A DNA stretch of 36,765 nucleotides from an uncultured Thiodictyon sp. (lineage in GTDB: Bacteria > Pseudomonadota > Gammaproteobacteria > Chromatiales > Chromatiaceae): the NCBI RefSeq assembly GCF_903946935.1, contig NZ_CAJAXH010000136.1:1-36765 (forward strand). The letters run 5' to 3'. The notes under the pieces were generated by a model that searched no databases, had not been told where the DNA came from, and saw nothing but the letters and a program-made list of their open reading frames with translations. The position numbers and the translations under genes were made by a program. Positions 18,574 to 28,415 of this stretch are shown here, piece by piece (the stretch's first letter is position 1; every line of letters starts with the position of its first letter).

Positions 18574-20138
18574 GCTGGCGCCTCGTCAATAATTTTTTTG
18601 ATCTCTGAAAGAATGTGCAAGAGACTATGTTCCTTTTCCATCATATCATTCAGTAAGGATGCTGGCTCCCGATGCTCCAGCGCCTCCAGGCTGTTAGGAT
18701 TCTTGATGTCCAGATTCACCGCTAGTAGCCGCCCTTGCGCGTCATACTTGATCAGGTCGGCGGCCTTGGCTCGCCAGGCATTCGCCCCCTCCTGACGATC
18801 GTTCCACCAAGCCAGACAGTCGGCGAAATCGGCATCTTCCATGGGCTTGGTCTTGGTGTACTTGCGCCGACCCTCCGGGAGCTGAATCTGGTAGTACCAG
18901 ATGCCGCTGGTCGGGCCGGAGCGGTCGAAAAAGAGCAGGTTGGACGGGATGTCGGTATAGGGCGCAAAGACACCCTCCGGCAGGCGCACGATGGTGTGCA
19001 GGTTATAGTGCTTGAGCAGGTCTTCCTTGATGCGGGCCGAGATCCCGTCACCGAACAGGGTGCCATTGGGGACGATCACGCCGGCGCGCCCACCGCGGTC
19101 GTTGTCCGCCCCGGGGCGTTTGATCCGGCGCATGATGAGTTGAAGGAAGAGCAACGCCGTTTCCGCCGTCTGTCGGTCCTTGGGGAAGTTGCCAAGGATA
19201 CCCTTGTCCTCCTCGCCGCCGAAGGGGACGTTGGTCAGGATCAGATCCACCCGGTCCTTATCGGTGATGTCACGCAAGGGGATGCGCAGGCTGTTGCCGG
19301 GGTCGATGCGGGGGTGGTCCAGCCCGTGCAGCAACAGGTTCATCTGGGCCAGCAGGTAGGGTAGCGACTTGGCCTCGCCGCCGCGGATGCTGCTGGTTTG
19401 TAAGGTCTTCTCGTCGGCCACCGAGTGGCATTGCGCCTGTAGATGGCTGAATGCCTCCACCAGGAAGCCGCCGGTGCCGCAGGCCGGGTCGAATACGGTC
19501 TCGCCGAGGCGTGGGTCCATCACCTGGACCATGAAGCGCACCGCTGGGCGCGGGGTATAGAATTCGCCAGAATCCCCGGCGGCGTCGCGCATTTCGCGCA
19601 GCAGGGTCTCATAGAGCCGGCTGAGGATATGCATTTCCGCCGTGGCGGTGAAGTGGATGCGGTTGATCAGATTGATGACCTCGCGCAACAGATAGCCGTC
19701 CGTCATGCGGTTCTGCATGCCGCGGAAGACGGTGCCGATCACATCGCGGCGGTCCGCACCCTCGGCGCTGCGCAGGCCGCGCAGGTAATAGAAGAGCCCG
19801 GACCCGCGGCTGCCATTGGGACGCATGGCCTCGTCGTTGTTGACGAATGCAATGAGGTCCTCGCCGGTGATGCCAGCCGGGTCGGCGCCCCAGTCGCGCC
19901 AGCGATACGGGGGCGCGATGTCCGGGCGAAACGGTGTTCCGGCCAGTGCCGCGTTGGTCTCGCGCATCAGTTCCATGTCGTCCAGGAACTTGAGAAACAT
20001 GATCCAGGTGAGCATGGGCAGGCGGTCGAGGTCGCCATTGAGCCCCTTGTCCTTGCGCATGGTGTTGCGGGCGGACTTGATGATGGCCCCGAGTTGCTGG
20101 GCGGTGGTCTGGGGGGCGGCGGATTTCTTCGGGTGCAT
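18570..20138 (-). CDS. hsdM: Type I restriction enzyme methylase subunit HsdM
   Basis: N6-adenine methyltransferase subunit that protects host DNA. The 522-residue protein has an N-terminal HsdM helical domain (LGAIIKSARNTMRKDKGL, LTWIMFLKFLDDMEL) and the catalytic domain with SAM-binding motif I FDPACGTGG (about 216-224). Motif IV reads NVPF (about 303-306, in ILTNVPFGGEED) instead of the usual NPPF. The ATG at 20138 is chosen; an upstream TTG adds 15 residues lacking family features. The C-terminal part (KTKPMEDADFADCLAWW) is as in this family. hsdS overlaps its end, and vapC ends 45 bp upstream. Confidence 0.94.
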   Translation of the reverse strand: MHPKKSAAPQTTAQQLGAIIKSARNTMRKDKGLNGDLDRLPMLTWIMFLKFLDDMELMRETNAALAGTPFRPDIAPPYRWRDWGADPAGITGEDLIAFVNNDEAMRPNGSRGSGLFYYLRGLRSAEGADRRDVIGTVFRGMQNRMTDGYLLREVINLINRIHFTATAEMHILSRLYETLLREMRDAAGDSGEFYTPRPAVRFMVQVMDPRLGETVFDPACGTGGFLVEAFSHLQAQCHSVADEKTLQTSSIRGGEAKSLPYLLAQMNLLLHGLDHPRIDPGNSLRIPLRDITDKDRVDLILTNVPFGGEEDKGILGNFPKDRQTAETALLFLQLIMRRIKRPGADNDRGGRAGVIVPNGTLFGDGISARIKEDLLKHYNLHTIVRLPEGVFAPYTDIPSNLLFFDRSGPTSGIWYYQIQLPEGRRKYTKTKPMEDADFADCLAWWNDRQEGANAWRAKAADLIKYDAQGRLLAVNLDIKNPNSLEALEHREPASLLNDMMEKEHSLLHILSEIKKIIDEAPA

Positions 20139-20183
20139 GGATGGCGGTCTATTGAGTCGAAATGGTGGCCGGGGCGTGGTCAA

Positions 20184-20594
20184 TCAGGGTGCGGGCTGGA
20201 TGGCAGCTTGGATGTCGGTCAGCGTGAAGTCTCCGCCCTTGAACAAGAGGGGCTCGCCGCGCTGCCTGGCCAAGGCATAGGCGAAGCAGTCGCCATAGTT
20301 TAACTTGGCGGGATGGCGGCCCTTTCCGAAGCGAGCCCAGGCATCGTAGGCGATCTGCGCCAATACAAAGTCCATCGGGACGACCTCAATCCCAATGAAA
20401 TCAAGAAACGCGGTCAACTCCCGAAAACCATCGCCACGGCACCGGGCGGTGGCGAGCATTGCCGTCTCCAGCCAAGTCGGTGCCGCCATTCGCAACTCGG
20501 TGGCCTTGCTTAGGGCAGCGGCGTAGCGGTGTGCGTCATCCTCTTCCAACAGCACGGCCATCACCGCAGATGTATCCACGACGATTGCGGTCAT
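20184..20594 (-). CDS. vapC: PIN-domain toxin, VapC family
   Basis: A 136-residue PIN-domain ribonuclease, the toxin of a type II system. The four expected acidic residues are visible: Asp7 (AIVVDTSAV), Glu43 (TWLETAML), Asp102 (LNYGDCFAYALAR) and Asp122 (FKGGDFTLTDI). The family cuts tRNA or rRNA in a Mg2+-dependent manner; the target here is unknown. Its ATG overlaps the antitoxin stop by 4 bp. The gene pair is unusual in lying inside a type I restriction operon, between the nuclease-like gene and hsdM, where it might stabilise the locus. Confidence 0.93.
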   Translation of the reverse strand: MTAIVVDTSAVMAVLLEEDDAHRYAAALSKATELRMAAPTWLETAMLATARCRGDGFRELTAFLDFIGIEVVPMDFVLAQIAYDAWARFGKGRHPAKLNYGDCFAYALARQRGEPLLFKGGDFTLTDIQAAIQPAP

Positions 20595-20854
20595 TGGTGG
20601 GGCAGTCCATGCTCATCATAGCCCATGATCTCGTCTGGACTCCGGGCATCGCTCACGGGCAGGCTGGAGAAACGCCGAGCCATTGCCAGGATCTCGTCCG
20701 GCGACGGGCGCCTGCGAACCGCCGCGCGCTCTGCCCGCATTGCTTCGAGTAGTGCGATTGCTTCGCGATTCACTGACCGGCGATGCGCTTGGGCCTGGTG
20801 TTTGAGCCAATCATGAAGCTCATCGGATACCCCGCGGATAGTCAGGTCTGGCAT
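20591..20854 (-). CDS. vapB: FitA/VapB-type antitoxin
   Basis: An 87-residue ribbon-helix-helix DNA-binding antitoxin. The N-terminus, MPDLTIRGVSDELHDWLKHQ then AQAHRRSVNREAIALLEAM, is the FitA-like Arc fold, and the C-terminus (SPDEILAMARRFSSLPVSD, RSPDEIMGYDEHGLP) is the disordered part that neutralises the PIN toxin. It is expected to autoregulate by binding its own promoter in complex with VapC. The 42-bp gap to the upstream PLD-like gene leaves little room for a separate promoter, but one inside that gene is possible. Confidence 0.9.
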   Translation of the reverse strand: MPDLTIRGVSDELHDWLKHQAQAHRRSVNREAIALLEAMRAERAAVRRRPSPDEILAMARRFSSLPVSDARSPDEIMGYDEHGLPHQ

Positions 20855-20895
20855 CTAGGGCCTCTTTCGGAATGTGGCTCGATAATATGGAAATT

Positions 20896-21927
20896 TCAGA
20901 ATTCGCGCTCTGCTTCAGGCTGGTTCCTCAGCGCCTCATCTTGAGCGCGGCGAACATGCGCGAGGAAGTCATTAACGCGCTTAACGTTCCGCTGTTCGGC
21001 ATTCCACAATACATGGAATTGCGCTAGCTCCAGCGTGTTACGAATGAGTGTCTGTGTATTCCTTCTCTTTAGCCGAAAAGGCGGACTGACAGGCGTCCGC
21101 CATCTCCTCTTGGCTTCACCTACGAGCTTCGTGCATGTATCATGAATCGCACCATGTGGTACGACATGATGTGCATGAAGCCAACTTACTTTGCCATTTC
21201 TTATTGGAGAACCGTTGTCATTCGCATGCCAACACAACAGCCAATCTCCTTCTTTGATCCGGTATCCTTTCTCAAGAGCGAGGGTGTCGCGAAAATAGGT
21301 TTCAGGTACGACTGGAATAATCGCGTCAAGTATATTCTCGTTATATTGAAATGTTCCGTTATACGGCAAAATGTGAATCGTGTATAAATCGCTTTCATAG
21401 TCTCTAAGGAGCGGTGCTTCGCCTGATTCATCCTTAATGATATCATGCCAAATTGCAGTATTCCATTGAGTAATCAATTTTCTGAGTCTATTTAATTTAG
21501 CCTCCTTGTCTGGATATTGTTTTTTAGCTAGCCTCTTGTAATTTGCGAATGTATCCTCGAGCTCTTGAAGTGATTCCGCGTCTTCTAATAGTACCGCTAC
21601 CTCCCAACGGCCAATATCGCCTAGTCCATTATCCGACAGATTACAGCTTCCGACGACGGCGGCCTTTTTACCAAGATAGATCTTGGCATGCAGCTCATCG
21701 AGAAAATAGACGTTCTCGTGTCCGATTTTCCTCATAATATCTTCAATGGCCCGCGGATTGGACCCAAACGTAGGCGATACCACCAGCTCCAGCTTTTCCA
21801 GACAGTCCGCAGCAAGATAGTCGCTCCATCCCTTCCCAACGTAGGCAACTGCAACCTTTGCGGGCTTTATGTGGGTAAGCGCATCGCGAATATCTTCAGC
21901 GGTTACAAAAGGTCTTGGGTTACTCAT
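20896..21927 (-). CDS. PLD-like (single HKD motif) protein in hsd operon
   Basis: A 343-residue protein with one phospholipase D-type motif: His80 and Lys82 in DELHAKIYLGKKAA, then GSCNLSDNGLGDIGRWE (93-109) with the usual Gly, Asn and Glu. Single-HKD proteins act as dimers and are often nucleases. The N-terminal 130 residues form this domain; the rest, including WLLCWHANDNG and WLHAHHVVPHGAIHDTC, is unassigned and His/Trp-rich. Its ATG overlaps the hsdR stop by 4 bp, so it is translated with hsdR. The coding DNA is visibly richer in A and T than hsdR, suggesting separate origin. I infer a defence-linked nuclease or accessory; no known HsdRMS component matches. Confidence 0.75.
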   Translation of the reverse strand: MSNPRPFVTAEDIRDALTHIKPAKVAVAYVGKGWSDYLAADCLEKLELVVSPTFGSNPRAIEDIMRKIGHENVYFLDELHAKIYLGKKAAVVGSCNLSDNGLGDIGRWEVAVLLEDAESLQELEDTFANYKRLAKKQYPDKEAKLNRLRKLITQWNTAIWHDIIKDESGEAPLLRDYESDLYTIHILPYNGTFQYNENILDAIIPVVPETYFRDTLALEKGYRIKEGDWLLCWHANDNGSPIRNGKVSWLHAHHVVPHGAIHDTCTKLVGEAKRRWRTPVSPPFRLKRRNTQTLIRNTLELAQFHVLWNAEQRNVKRVNDFLAHVRRAQDEALRNQPEAEREF

Positions 21928-24332
21928 GATGCTCCGGCGTCGGTGTAAAGGAGTGCTTGGAGTTGATTCACACTCTGCCGCATGGCCAGCGGTCCCCCGA
22001 ACAGGTCGGCGATCTCCATGGCGTTGCCGTGGGCGGCGATGGTCCTGTGCTTCAGTGCCTGAGGGATCTGGAACTCGGCCGGCCCATGTTCCATATATTG
22101 GTCGAGCAGGGTGTCGAGAATGCCGCGGGCGGCGGCGCTGTGCTGGTCGAAAAAGTCGGGCCGCTGACGGCGCAGGTGCTCGGCCCGCTCGCGGCGGGTG
22201 CGCAGGGGGCGCTGGAATGCGAGATGGCAGAGCAGGTCCAAGGGGTCGGCATCCGGGGTCCCGGTAGCGTCGGCCAGGTCCGCAAAGCGGATGCCGACGA
22301 GTTCCAGGCGCGCCAGTAATGTCTCGCGCGTGACCGGGTCGGCCCAGTCGGCGGTGAGCGCATCGGCACTGCGGAACAGGGTGCGAATCTGCGCCGCGGT
22401 GTAGTCGGTGTATTGGATGACCCGCAATTGCTGGCCGTCGCCGTCCAATTCGTAGACCACATGCCCGATGATCTTGACCGCGCCGCCATCGACATAGTAT
22501 TTGCGGGGCGGGGGCTCCTCGATCTCGCCCGGGCCTGGGGTCTCAACTGGTCCGTCATCGTCTGTTTCGCCCTCGGCCTCGCCGACTTGCGGTGTCGTCT
22601 GGGTCGTCGGGTCGATGGTTTCGGTGCCGGTTTCGTTACCCTGTCCGTCAATCTCGGTCTCGTCGATCGCGTCCGGGTAGCCGTCGAAGTCCGGGTCCGC
22701 AAAGCGGGCCGTGGCCGAGCCGGTATAGTCGATGATATTGAACCAGGTCTTGCCGTAGTCCTCACGCAGCCGGGTGCCGCGCCCGATGATCTGTTTGAAT
22801 TCGGTTAAGGAGTTGATGACCCGCACCAGGACGATATTCTTGCAGGTGGGCACGTCCACCCCGGTGGTGAGCATCTGCGAGGTCGTCAGGATCACCGGGG
22901 TGGTCTCCTCCGGGTCCTGGAAATTGCTGAGGAATCCCCGGCCAGTCTCACCCTCGTCGGAGGTGACGCGCTCCACATAGTGCGGGTGCTTGGCCACCAG
23001 GTCCTGGTTCAGGTTGGTCAGGGCCTGGCGCATCGCTGCGGCGTGCTCCTGATCGACGCAGAAGACGATGGTCTTGGCCCAGCGGTCGGTGCGCCGCATG
23101 AAGTCGGTCAGGTGCTTGGCGACGGCCTGGGTGCGGGCCTTCAAGACGACGCTGCGCTCGAAGTCCCTGGTTTCGTAAAGCCCATCAGGGATCGCGCGGC
23201 CGAAGCGGTCGAGCTCGTCCCGCGTCGGGCGCCAGCCGGTCGCGTCCACGTCGGTGACCACCCGATGGACCCGGTAAGGCGCTAGGAAGCCATCCTCGAT
23301 GCCGTCGCGCAGGCTGTAGGAATAGACCGGGTTGCCGAAGTAGCGATAGGTGTCGCGATTCTCCGCGCGCTGGGGTGTGGCCGTCATGCCGAGTTGATAG
23401 GCGGGCTCGAACCACTCCAGGATCTCGCGCCAGTTGCTCTCATCGGCGGCGCTGCCGCGGTGACACTCATCGACGATGACCAGATCAAAAAAGTCCCGCG
23501 GGTATTGGCGATAGAGCCCGGGGCGGACCTTGTCCTTGGCCAGTGACTGGTAGGTGGCGAAATACATCTCCCGACTCAGCTGCGCACGGCCGCCCTCGAT
23601 CTTCCAGCGGGCATTGCCGAAGGGGGCAAAGTCCTTGTCCTTGGGATCGTCCACCAGGATGTTGCGATCTGCCAGGAATAGGCTGCGGGGCTTGCGCGCC
23701 GTGCCATCGCGGGTCCAGCGGGCGGTCCAGAGCTTCCAACAGATCTGGAAGGCGACGGTGGTCTTGCCGGTGCCGGTGGCCATGCAAAAGAGGATGCGCG
23801 TTTGCCCTCCCAGGATCGCCCGCACGGTGCGGTCGATGGCGATTTCCTGGTAGTAGCGCGGTGGCTTCTCGGGAACCTGGTAGGCGGGGGTGAGGAGGCG
23901 CCGGGTGGCCTCCTCACCAAGACCAGCGGCGGCCTGAAGCCTCGCGAACAACGCAGCGGGCGTGGGGAAGGCGGTGAGGCTGGTCTCGGTGCCGGTCAAA
24001 AAGTCGAATTCGACGATCCAGTGCCCGTTGGTGGCATAGGCAAACTTGAGGTCCCGCAACTGCGCATAGCCCTTTGACTGCGCCAGCCCGGTGCCCTCGG
24101 GCGCGTCCTCGGGCTTGGCCTCCACGACGGCCAGGGTAAGGTCCTGGGTATAGAGCAGAAAATAGTCGGCTCGCTTGCGCTCGCCGCGGACGGACTGGCC
24201 GGCGACGATACGCACGCGGCCAGCCGTGAAGGTGTGCTGTTCGGCGATCAGATGGGGTGGTTCTTCCCAACCGGCTGCACGCAGCTTGGGGGTGACCAAG
24301 ACCCGGCAGGTATCGGCTTCGTTGAGAGACAT
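21924..24332 (-). CDS. hsdR: Type I restriction enzyme endonuclease subunit HsdR
   Basis: An 802-residue ATP-dependent translocase and nuclease that cuts unmodified DNA. The N-terminal nuclease domain shows the PD-ExK residues Asp56 (RADYFLL) and Glu71/Lys73 (AVVEAKPED). The superfamily 2 helicase core follows: Walker A MATGTGKTT (about 184-191), DECH box at 288-291 (VDECHRGSAADES), GMTATP, and motif VI IIGRGTRLREDYGK. Length and DECHRGS motif are as in the EcoEI-type branch. A long acidic Thr/Glu/Pro-rich linker precedes the C-terminal HsdM-binding domain. The ATG at 24332 is preferred to an upstream in-frame start; GGAG lies before it. It is the first gene of the operon, transcribed toward hsdS. 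Confidence 0.95.
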   Translation of the reverse strand: MSLNEADTCRVLVTPKLRAAGWEEPPHLIAEQHTFTAGRVRIVAGQSVRGERKRADYFLLYTQDLTLAVVEAKPEDAPEGTGLAQSKGYAQLRDLKFAYATNGHWIVEFDFLTGTETSLTAFPTPAALFARLQAAAGLGEEATRRLLTPAYQVPEKPPRYYQEIAIDRTVRAILGGQTRILFCMATGTGKTTVAFQICWKLWTARWTRDGTARKPRSLFLADRNILVDDPKDKDFAPFGNARWKIEGGRAQLSREMYFATYQSLAKDKVRPGLYRQYPRDFFDLVIVDECHRGSAADESNWREILEWFEPAYQLGMTATPQRAENRDTYRYFGNPVYSYSLRDGIEDGFLAPYRVHRVVTDVDATGWRPTRDELDRFGRAIPDGLYETRDFERSVVLKARTQAVAKHLTDFMRRTDRWAKTIVFCVDQEHAAAMRQALTNLNQDLVAKHPHYVERVTSDEGETGRGFLSNFQDPEETTPVILTTSQMLTTGVDVPTCKNIVLVRVINSLTEFKQIIGRGTRLREDYGKTWFNIIDYTGSATARFADPDFDGYPDAIDETEIDGQGNETGTETIDPTTQTTPQVGEAEGETDDDGPVETPGPGEIEEPPPRKYYVDGGAVKIIGHVVYELDGDGQQLRVIQYTDYTAAQIRTLFRSADALTADWADPVTRETLLARLELVGIRFADLADATGTPDADPLDLLCHLAFQRPLRTRRERAEHLRRQRPDFFDQHSAAARGILDTLLDQYMEHGPAEFQIPQALKHRTIAAHGNAMEIADLFGGPLAMRQSVNQLQALLYTDAGAS

Positions 24333-24445
24333 CCTGTTGCTCCGAGCAGCATGCCGCTGCAGCGGCAATCGTTCATCTCGTGGTGCGTATCGATGCGCGC
24401 CCGGGCCTGGAAAGGCTTGCCGTTATCGCCCGTGCGGGCCAGTCG

Positions 24446-24658
24446 TCAGTCGGTTTCGAGTCGGAAGCCGATCTTTAGGGTGACCTGGAAGTGGGCGATC
24501 TTGCCGTCCACGACATGGCCGGTGGTCTTGACCACCTCGAACCAGTCGATGTGCCGGATGGTCTTGGCGGCCGTGGTGATGGCGTTGTGCATGGCGTCAT
24601 CGGTGCCGGTGCTGGATGTGCCGACGACCTCAACCAGCTTATACACTCGGTCAGACAT
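24446..24658 (-). CDS. Dodecin (flavin-binding)
   Basis: A 70-residue protein of the dodecin family, which forms hollow dodecamers that store or buffer riboflavin/FMN. The whole sequence fits: VYKLVEVVGTSSTGTDDAMH, then TIRHIDWFEVVKTTGHV with the Trp that stacks on flavin, and the final beta strand HFQVTLKIGFRLE. The ATG is preceded by GAGGAGAA. It lies just upstream of the hsdR start but probably on its own transcript together with the SCP2-like gene, which ends 111 bp upstream on the same strand. Confidence 0.93.
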   Translation of the reverse strand: MSDRVYKLVEVVGTSSTGTDDAMHNAITTAAKTIRHIDWFEVVKTTGHVVDGKIAHFQVTLKIGFRLETD

Positions 24659-24769
24659 CGTGTTCTCCTCGGGATTCGGATTCGGGGACCGCGCCTATCT
24701 CTTAGGGGCGGCCCCCCGGCCGCGATGTCTGCCACCCGTGGGTGGCCGACATCATGAATCGAGCCCTGC

Positions 24770-25186
24770 CTAGAGCTCGTCGGCGCCGATCATCTGCATC
24801 AGGCCGAAGCTTTTGACGAAGGGGTTGGCCATGCGCGGGTCCTTGAGCATCCCCTTGTAGTCACCGACCTTGAACTTGAGCTTGCCGGTGGCGAAGGCCA
24901 TGCCCAGACCGGCCATGCCGATCCCGTTCTCGATCCACTTGAGCCAATCCTTGAGGTCGGCGCGCATGTCCCAACTGGGGGCCGGTGAGGTCGGGGACCA
25001 GGCCCCGGCATCCACGCATACGCCGTTCTCGACGACGAACAGGCTGCGCGGATTCTCTTCATTCTTGAAGCCGCAATAGACCACTGAGTTGAAGCCGATC
25101 TCTGCGAGCTTTTCGCGCACCTCGGGCTCCGCGTTCCAGGCGTCCTTGTAGGCGTTCATCCAGTCGGCCGAAAAGAGTTGTGCCAT
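24770..25186 (-). CDS. SCP2 sterol-binding-domain-like protein
   Basis: A 138-residue cytosolic protein. It begins MAQLFSADWMNAYKDAWN and shows the SCP2-like pattern of a helix (PEVREKLAEIGFNSVVYCGF), strands, an acidic-amphipathic helix (RADLKDWLKWIENGIGMAGL) and the closing block FATGKLKFKVGDYKGMLKDP that is diagnostic of the fold. Family members bind hydrophobic ligands; the ligand here is unknown. GGAG lies nine bases before the ATG. It neighbours dodecin and a lipoprotein gene on the same strand. Confidence 0.85.
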   Translation of the reverse strand: MAQLFSADWMNAYKDAWNAEPEVREKLAEIGFNSVVYCGFKNEENPRSLFVVENGVCVDAGAWSPTSPAPSWDMRADLKDWLKWIENGIGMAGLGMAFATGKLKFKVGDYKGMLKDPRMANPFVKSFGLMQMIGADEL

Positions 25187-25299
25187 AGTCGATGTTCTCC
25201 AGTTGATGGTCGAGTGGTCCGGGCCGGGAGGCGTCCCAGCCGGGATTGCCGTGGATCTTATCAGGATGTCAGGCCACGGACGCGGGGCCGCTGCCCCGT

Positions 25300-25824
25300 T
25301 CAGCCCGCCGCGCCACCGGTCTTGTCGGCCTTGTCGGTCTTGGCGGGGGGCGCGGTCTGGTCGTGCTGGGTCGGCGATGCGGTCTCGTCGGCCTTGGGGG
25401 CCGTCGCGGGGCCGGTCGTGGCGTCCGGCGGCGGCTCGCCAGTCATGCCGCAGCCCCTGGCGCATGGTGCGTATTCCCGCCGGCAGATGGCCAGATCCGC
25501 CCCCAGGCAACTGTAGGGTTCCTGGCAGTTGCGGCCGCCGGTCTTGATGCACCGGTCGTAGTCCGTCACGGCGACGGTGTGTCGCTCGGCGCAGCCGAGT
25601 TCGCGGTTTTCCTGGCGCTGCTTGCATTGGGTCCTGAGCAAGTTGCACTCTTCGCGGCAGCGCGGGGTGTCTGGACCGCTGGCCCGCAGCGCGGGTTCCG
25701 GGCCGCGCCAAGTGCTGCAACCGGCGAGGAGGGCGATCAGCGCGATCGTCCCGATCCCGGGGATGAGCCAGGCGAACGGCCGGGCCGCGCGGCGCAGCTT
25801 AGGGGGGGTGTGGGGTAAGGGCAT
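25300..25824 (-). CDS. Cysteine-rich putative lipoprotein
   Basis: A 174-residue exported protein. After a basic start ([13 protein letters not shown]) comes a hydrophobic signal ([17 protein letters not shown]) with a lipobox Cys at about residue 36. The mature part has about ten Cys in the order CREEC, LRTQC, LGC, RC, NC, SC, IC, PC, GC, suggesting several disulfides. The C-terminal 45 residues are a Pro/Thr/Ala/Asp/Lys tail of low complexity, likely disordered. I do not know the family. GGAG precedes the ATG. It lies upstream of the SCP2-like gene and is divergent from sufB. Confidence 0.75.
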   Translation of the reverse strand: MPLPHTPPKLRRAARPFAWLIPGIGTIALIALLAGCSTWRGPEPALRASGPDTPRCREECNLLRTQCKQRQENRELGCAERHTVAVTDYDRCIKTGGRNCQEPYSCLGADLAICRREYAPCARGCGMTGEPPPDATTGPATAPKADETASPTQHDQTAPPAKTDKADKTGGAAG

Positions 25825-25919
25825 CGGGGTTCTCCGTCAGGGCCGGCCGGGGCGTCGAGCGTGTGACGCGCGTCGGGGACGGACTTTACCATAGGCCGGG
25901 CCGCGTTCAGACGCAGCGC

Positions 25920-25947
25920 TTGCAACGCCGCCCGCCAGACGTATATT
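25920..25947 (+). promoter_or_regulatory. Candidate sigma70 promoter of suf operon
   Basis: TTGCAA (25920-25925), a 16-bp spacer, then TATATT (25942-25947) lie 56 bp before the sufB ATG. This matches consensus at four of six and five of six positions. No IscR or SufR box could be recognised. Confidence 0.4.
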
Positions 25948-26003
25948 TGCAACCTAGTGAGCCGCTCAGAAATGGGCGCCTAAGCGCGCCGGAGCCAAGT
26001 GAG

Positions 26004-27446
<1,443 letters not shown>

Positions 27447-27451
27447 ATGTC

Positions 27452-27578
27452 TCACGCCAAGGCGCCAAGACGCCAAGTGCATTCAACGCGTTGCCAGCGT
27501 CGGGCGATGCCGGCGACGGATGGCCGGTCAGTACAGCGACAGCCTTTTTCTTCTTGGCGACTTGGCGACTTGGCGTGA
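27452..27578. repeat. Dispersed inverted-repeat element, copy R5
   Basis: Arms CACGCCAAGGCGCCAAGACG at left and CTTGGCGACTTGGCGACTTGG at right, ending CGTGA. It occupies most of the 216-bp gap between sufB and sufC, splitting the suf operon; transcription would have to pass through a strong hairpin. Confidence 0.9.
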
Positions 27579-27662
27579 GCAATTTGCGGATTTTGGCTCA
27601 GGCGACGCCTTCGTCATTCTCTGCGGCACCATCTGGGCCGCTCGATCTGTAGGAGATTCTAG

Positions 27663-28415
27663 ATGTTGTCTGTGAAGGGCCTGAAGGCCAAGGTCGGCGA
27701 GAAGGAGATCCTCAAGGGGTTGGACCTGGAGATCGGTCGCGGCGAGGTGCATGCCATCATGGGCCCCAACGGCTCCGGCAAGAGCACGCTGGCCCATGTG
27801 TTGTCCGGCCGCGACGGTTACACTGTCACCGGCGGCAGCGCGACCTTCGACGGTCAGGACCTGCTGGCACTGACGCCGGAGGAGCGCGCCCACCTGGGTC
27901 TCTTCCTCGCCTTCCAGTACCCGGTGGAACTGCCGGGGGTCAACAACACCTATTTCCTCAAGGCGGCGCTCAACGCCATCCGCACCGCGCGCGGGCAGCC
28001 GGAACTGGACGCGGTGGCCTTTATGCGTCTGATGAAGGAGCGGCTCAAGGTGTTGCACCTGGACGATTCGCTGCTCAAGCGCCCGGTCAATTTCGGTTTT
28101 TCGGGCGGCGAGAAAAAGCGCAACGAGATCTTCCAGATGGCACTGCTGGAGCCCAAGCTCGCCATCCTCGATGAGACCGATTCGGGACTCGACATCGACG
28201 CCCTGCGCATCGTCGCCGACGGGGTCAATGCGCTGCGCAACCCCGAGCGTTCGGTCATCCTGGTGACCCATTACCAGCGCCTACTCGACTATATCCAGCC
28301 GGACTATGTCCATGTGCTCGCCCAGGGTCAGATCATCCGCTCCGGCGGTAAGTCGTTGGCCCTGGAGTTGGAGGAGAAGGGCTACGGTTGGCTCGGGATC
28401 GAGGAGGCGGCATGA
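27663..28415 (+). CDS. sufC: Fe-S assembly ATPase SufC
   Basis: The 250-residue ABC-type ATPase of SufBC2D. It has Walker A GPNGSGKST (34-42), the Q-loop in LAFQYPVELPGVNN, the signature FSGGEKKRNEIFQ and Walker B LAILDETDSGLD, where the DETDSGLDID wording is SufC-specific. AGGAG sits seven bases before the ATG. Its stop overlaps the sufD start (ATGA), so the two are coupled; its upstream separation from sufB by a repeat element is odd. Confidence 0.97.
   Translation: MLSVKGLKAKVGEKEILKGLDLEIGRGEVHAIMGPNGSGKSTLAHVLSGRDGYTVTGGSATFDGQDLLALTPEERAHLGLFLAFQYPVELPGVNNTYFLKAALNAIRTARGQPELDAVAFMRLMKERLKVLHLDDSLLKRPVNFGFSGGEKKRNEIFQMALLEPKLAILDETDSGLDIDALRIVADGVNALRNPERSVILVTHYQRLLDYIQPDYVHVLAQGQIIRSGGKSLALELEEKGYGWLGIEEAA

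Noticed and set aside
19443-20303. Plus-strand frame of 286 codons over hsdM and vapC
   Set aside because: Antisense to two well-supported genes; composition is that of a shadow.
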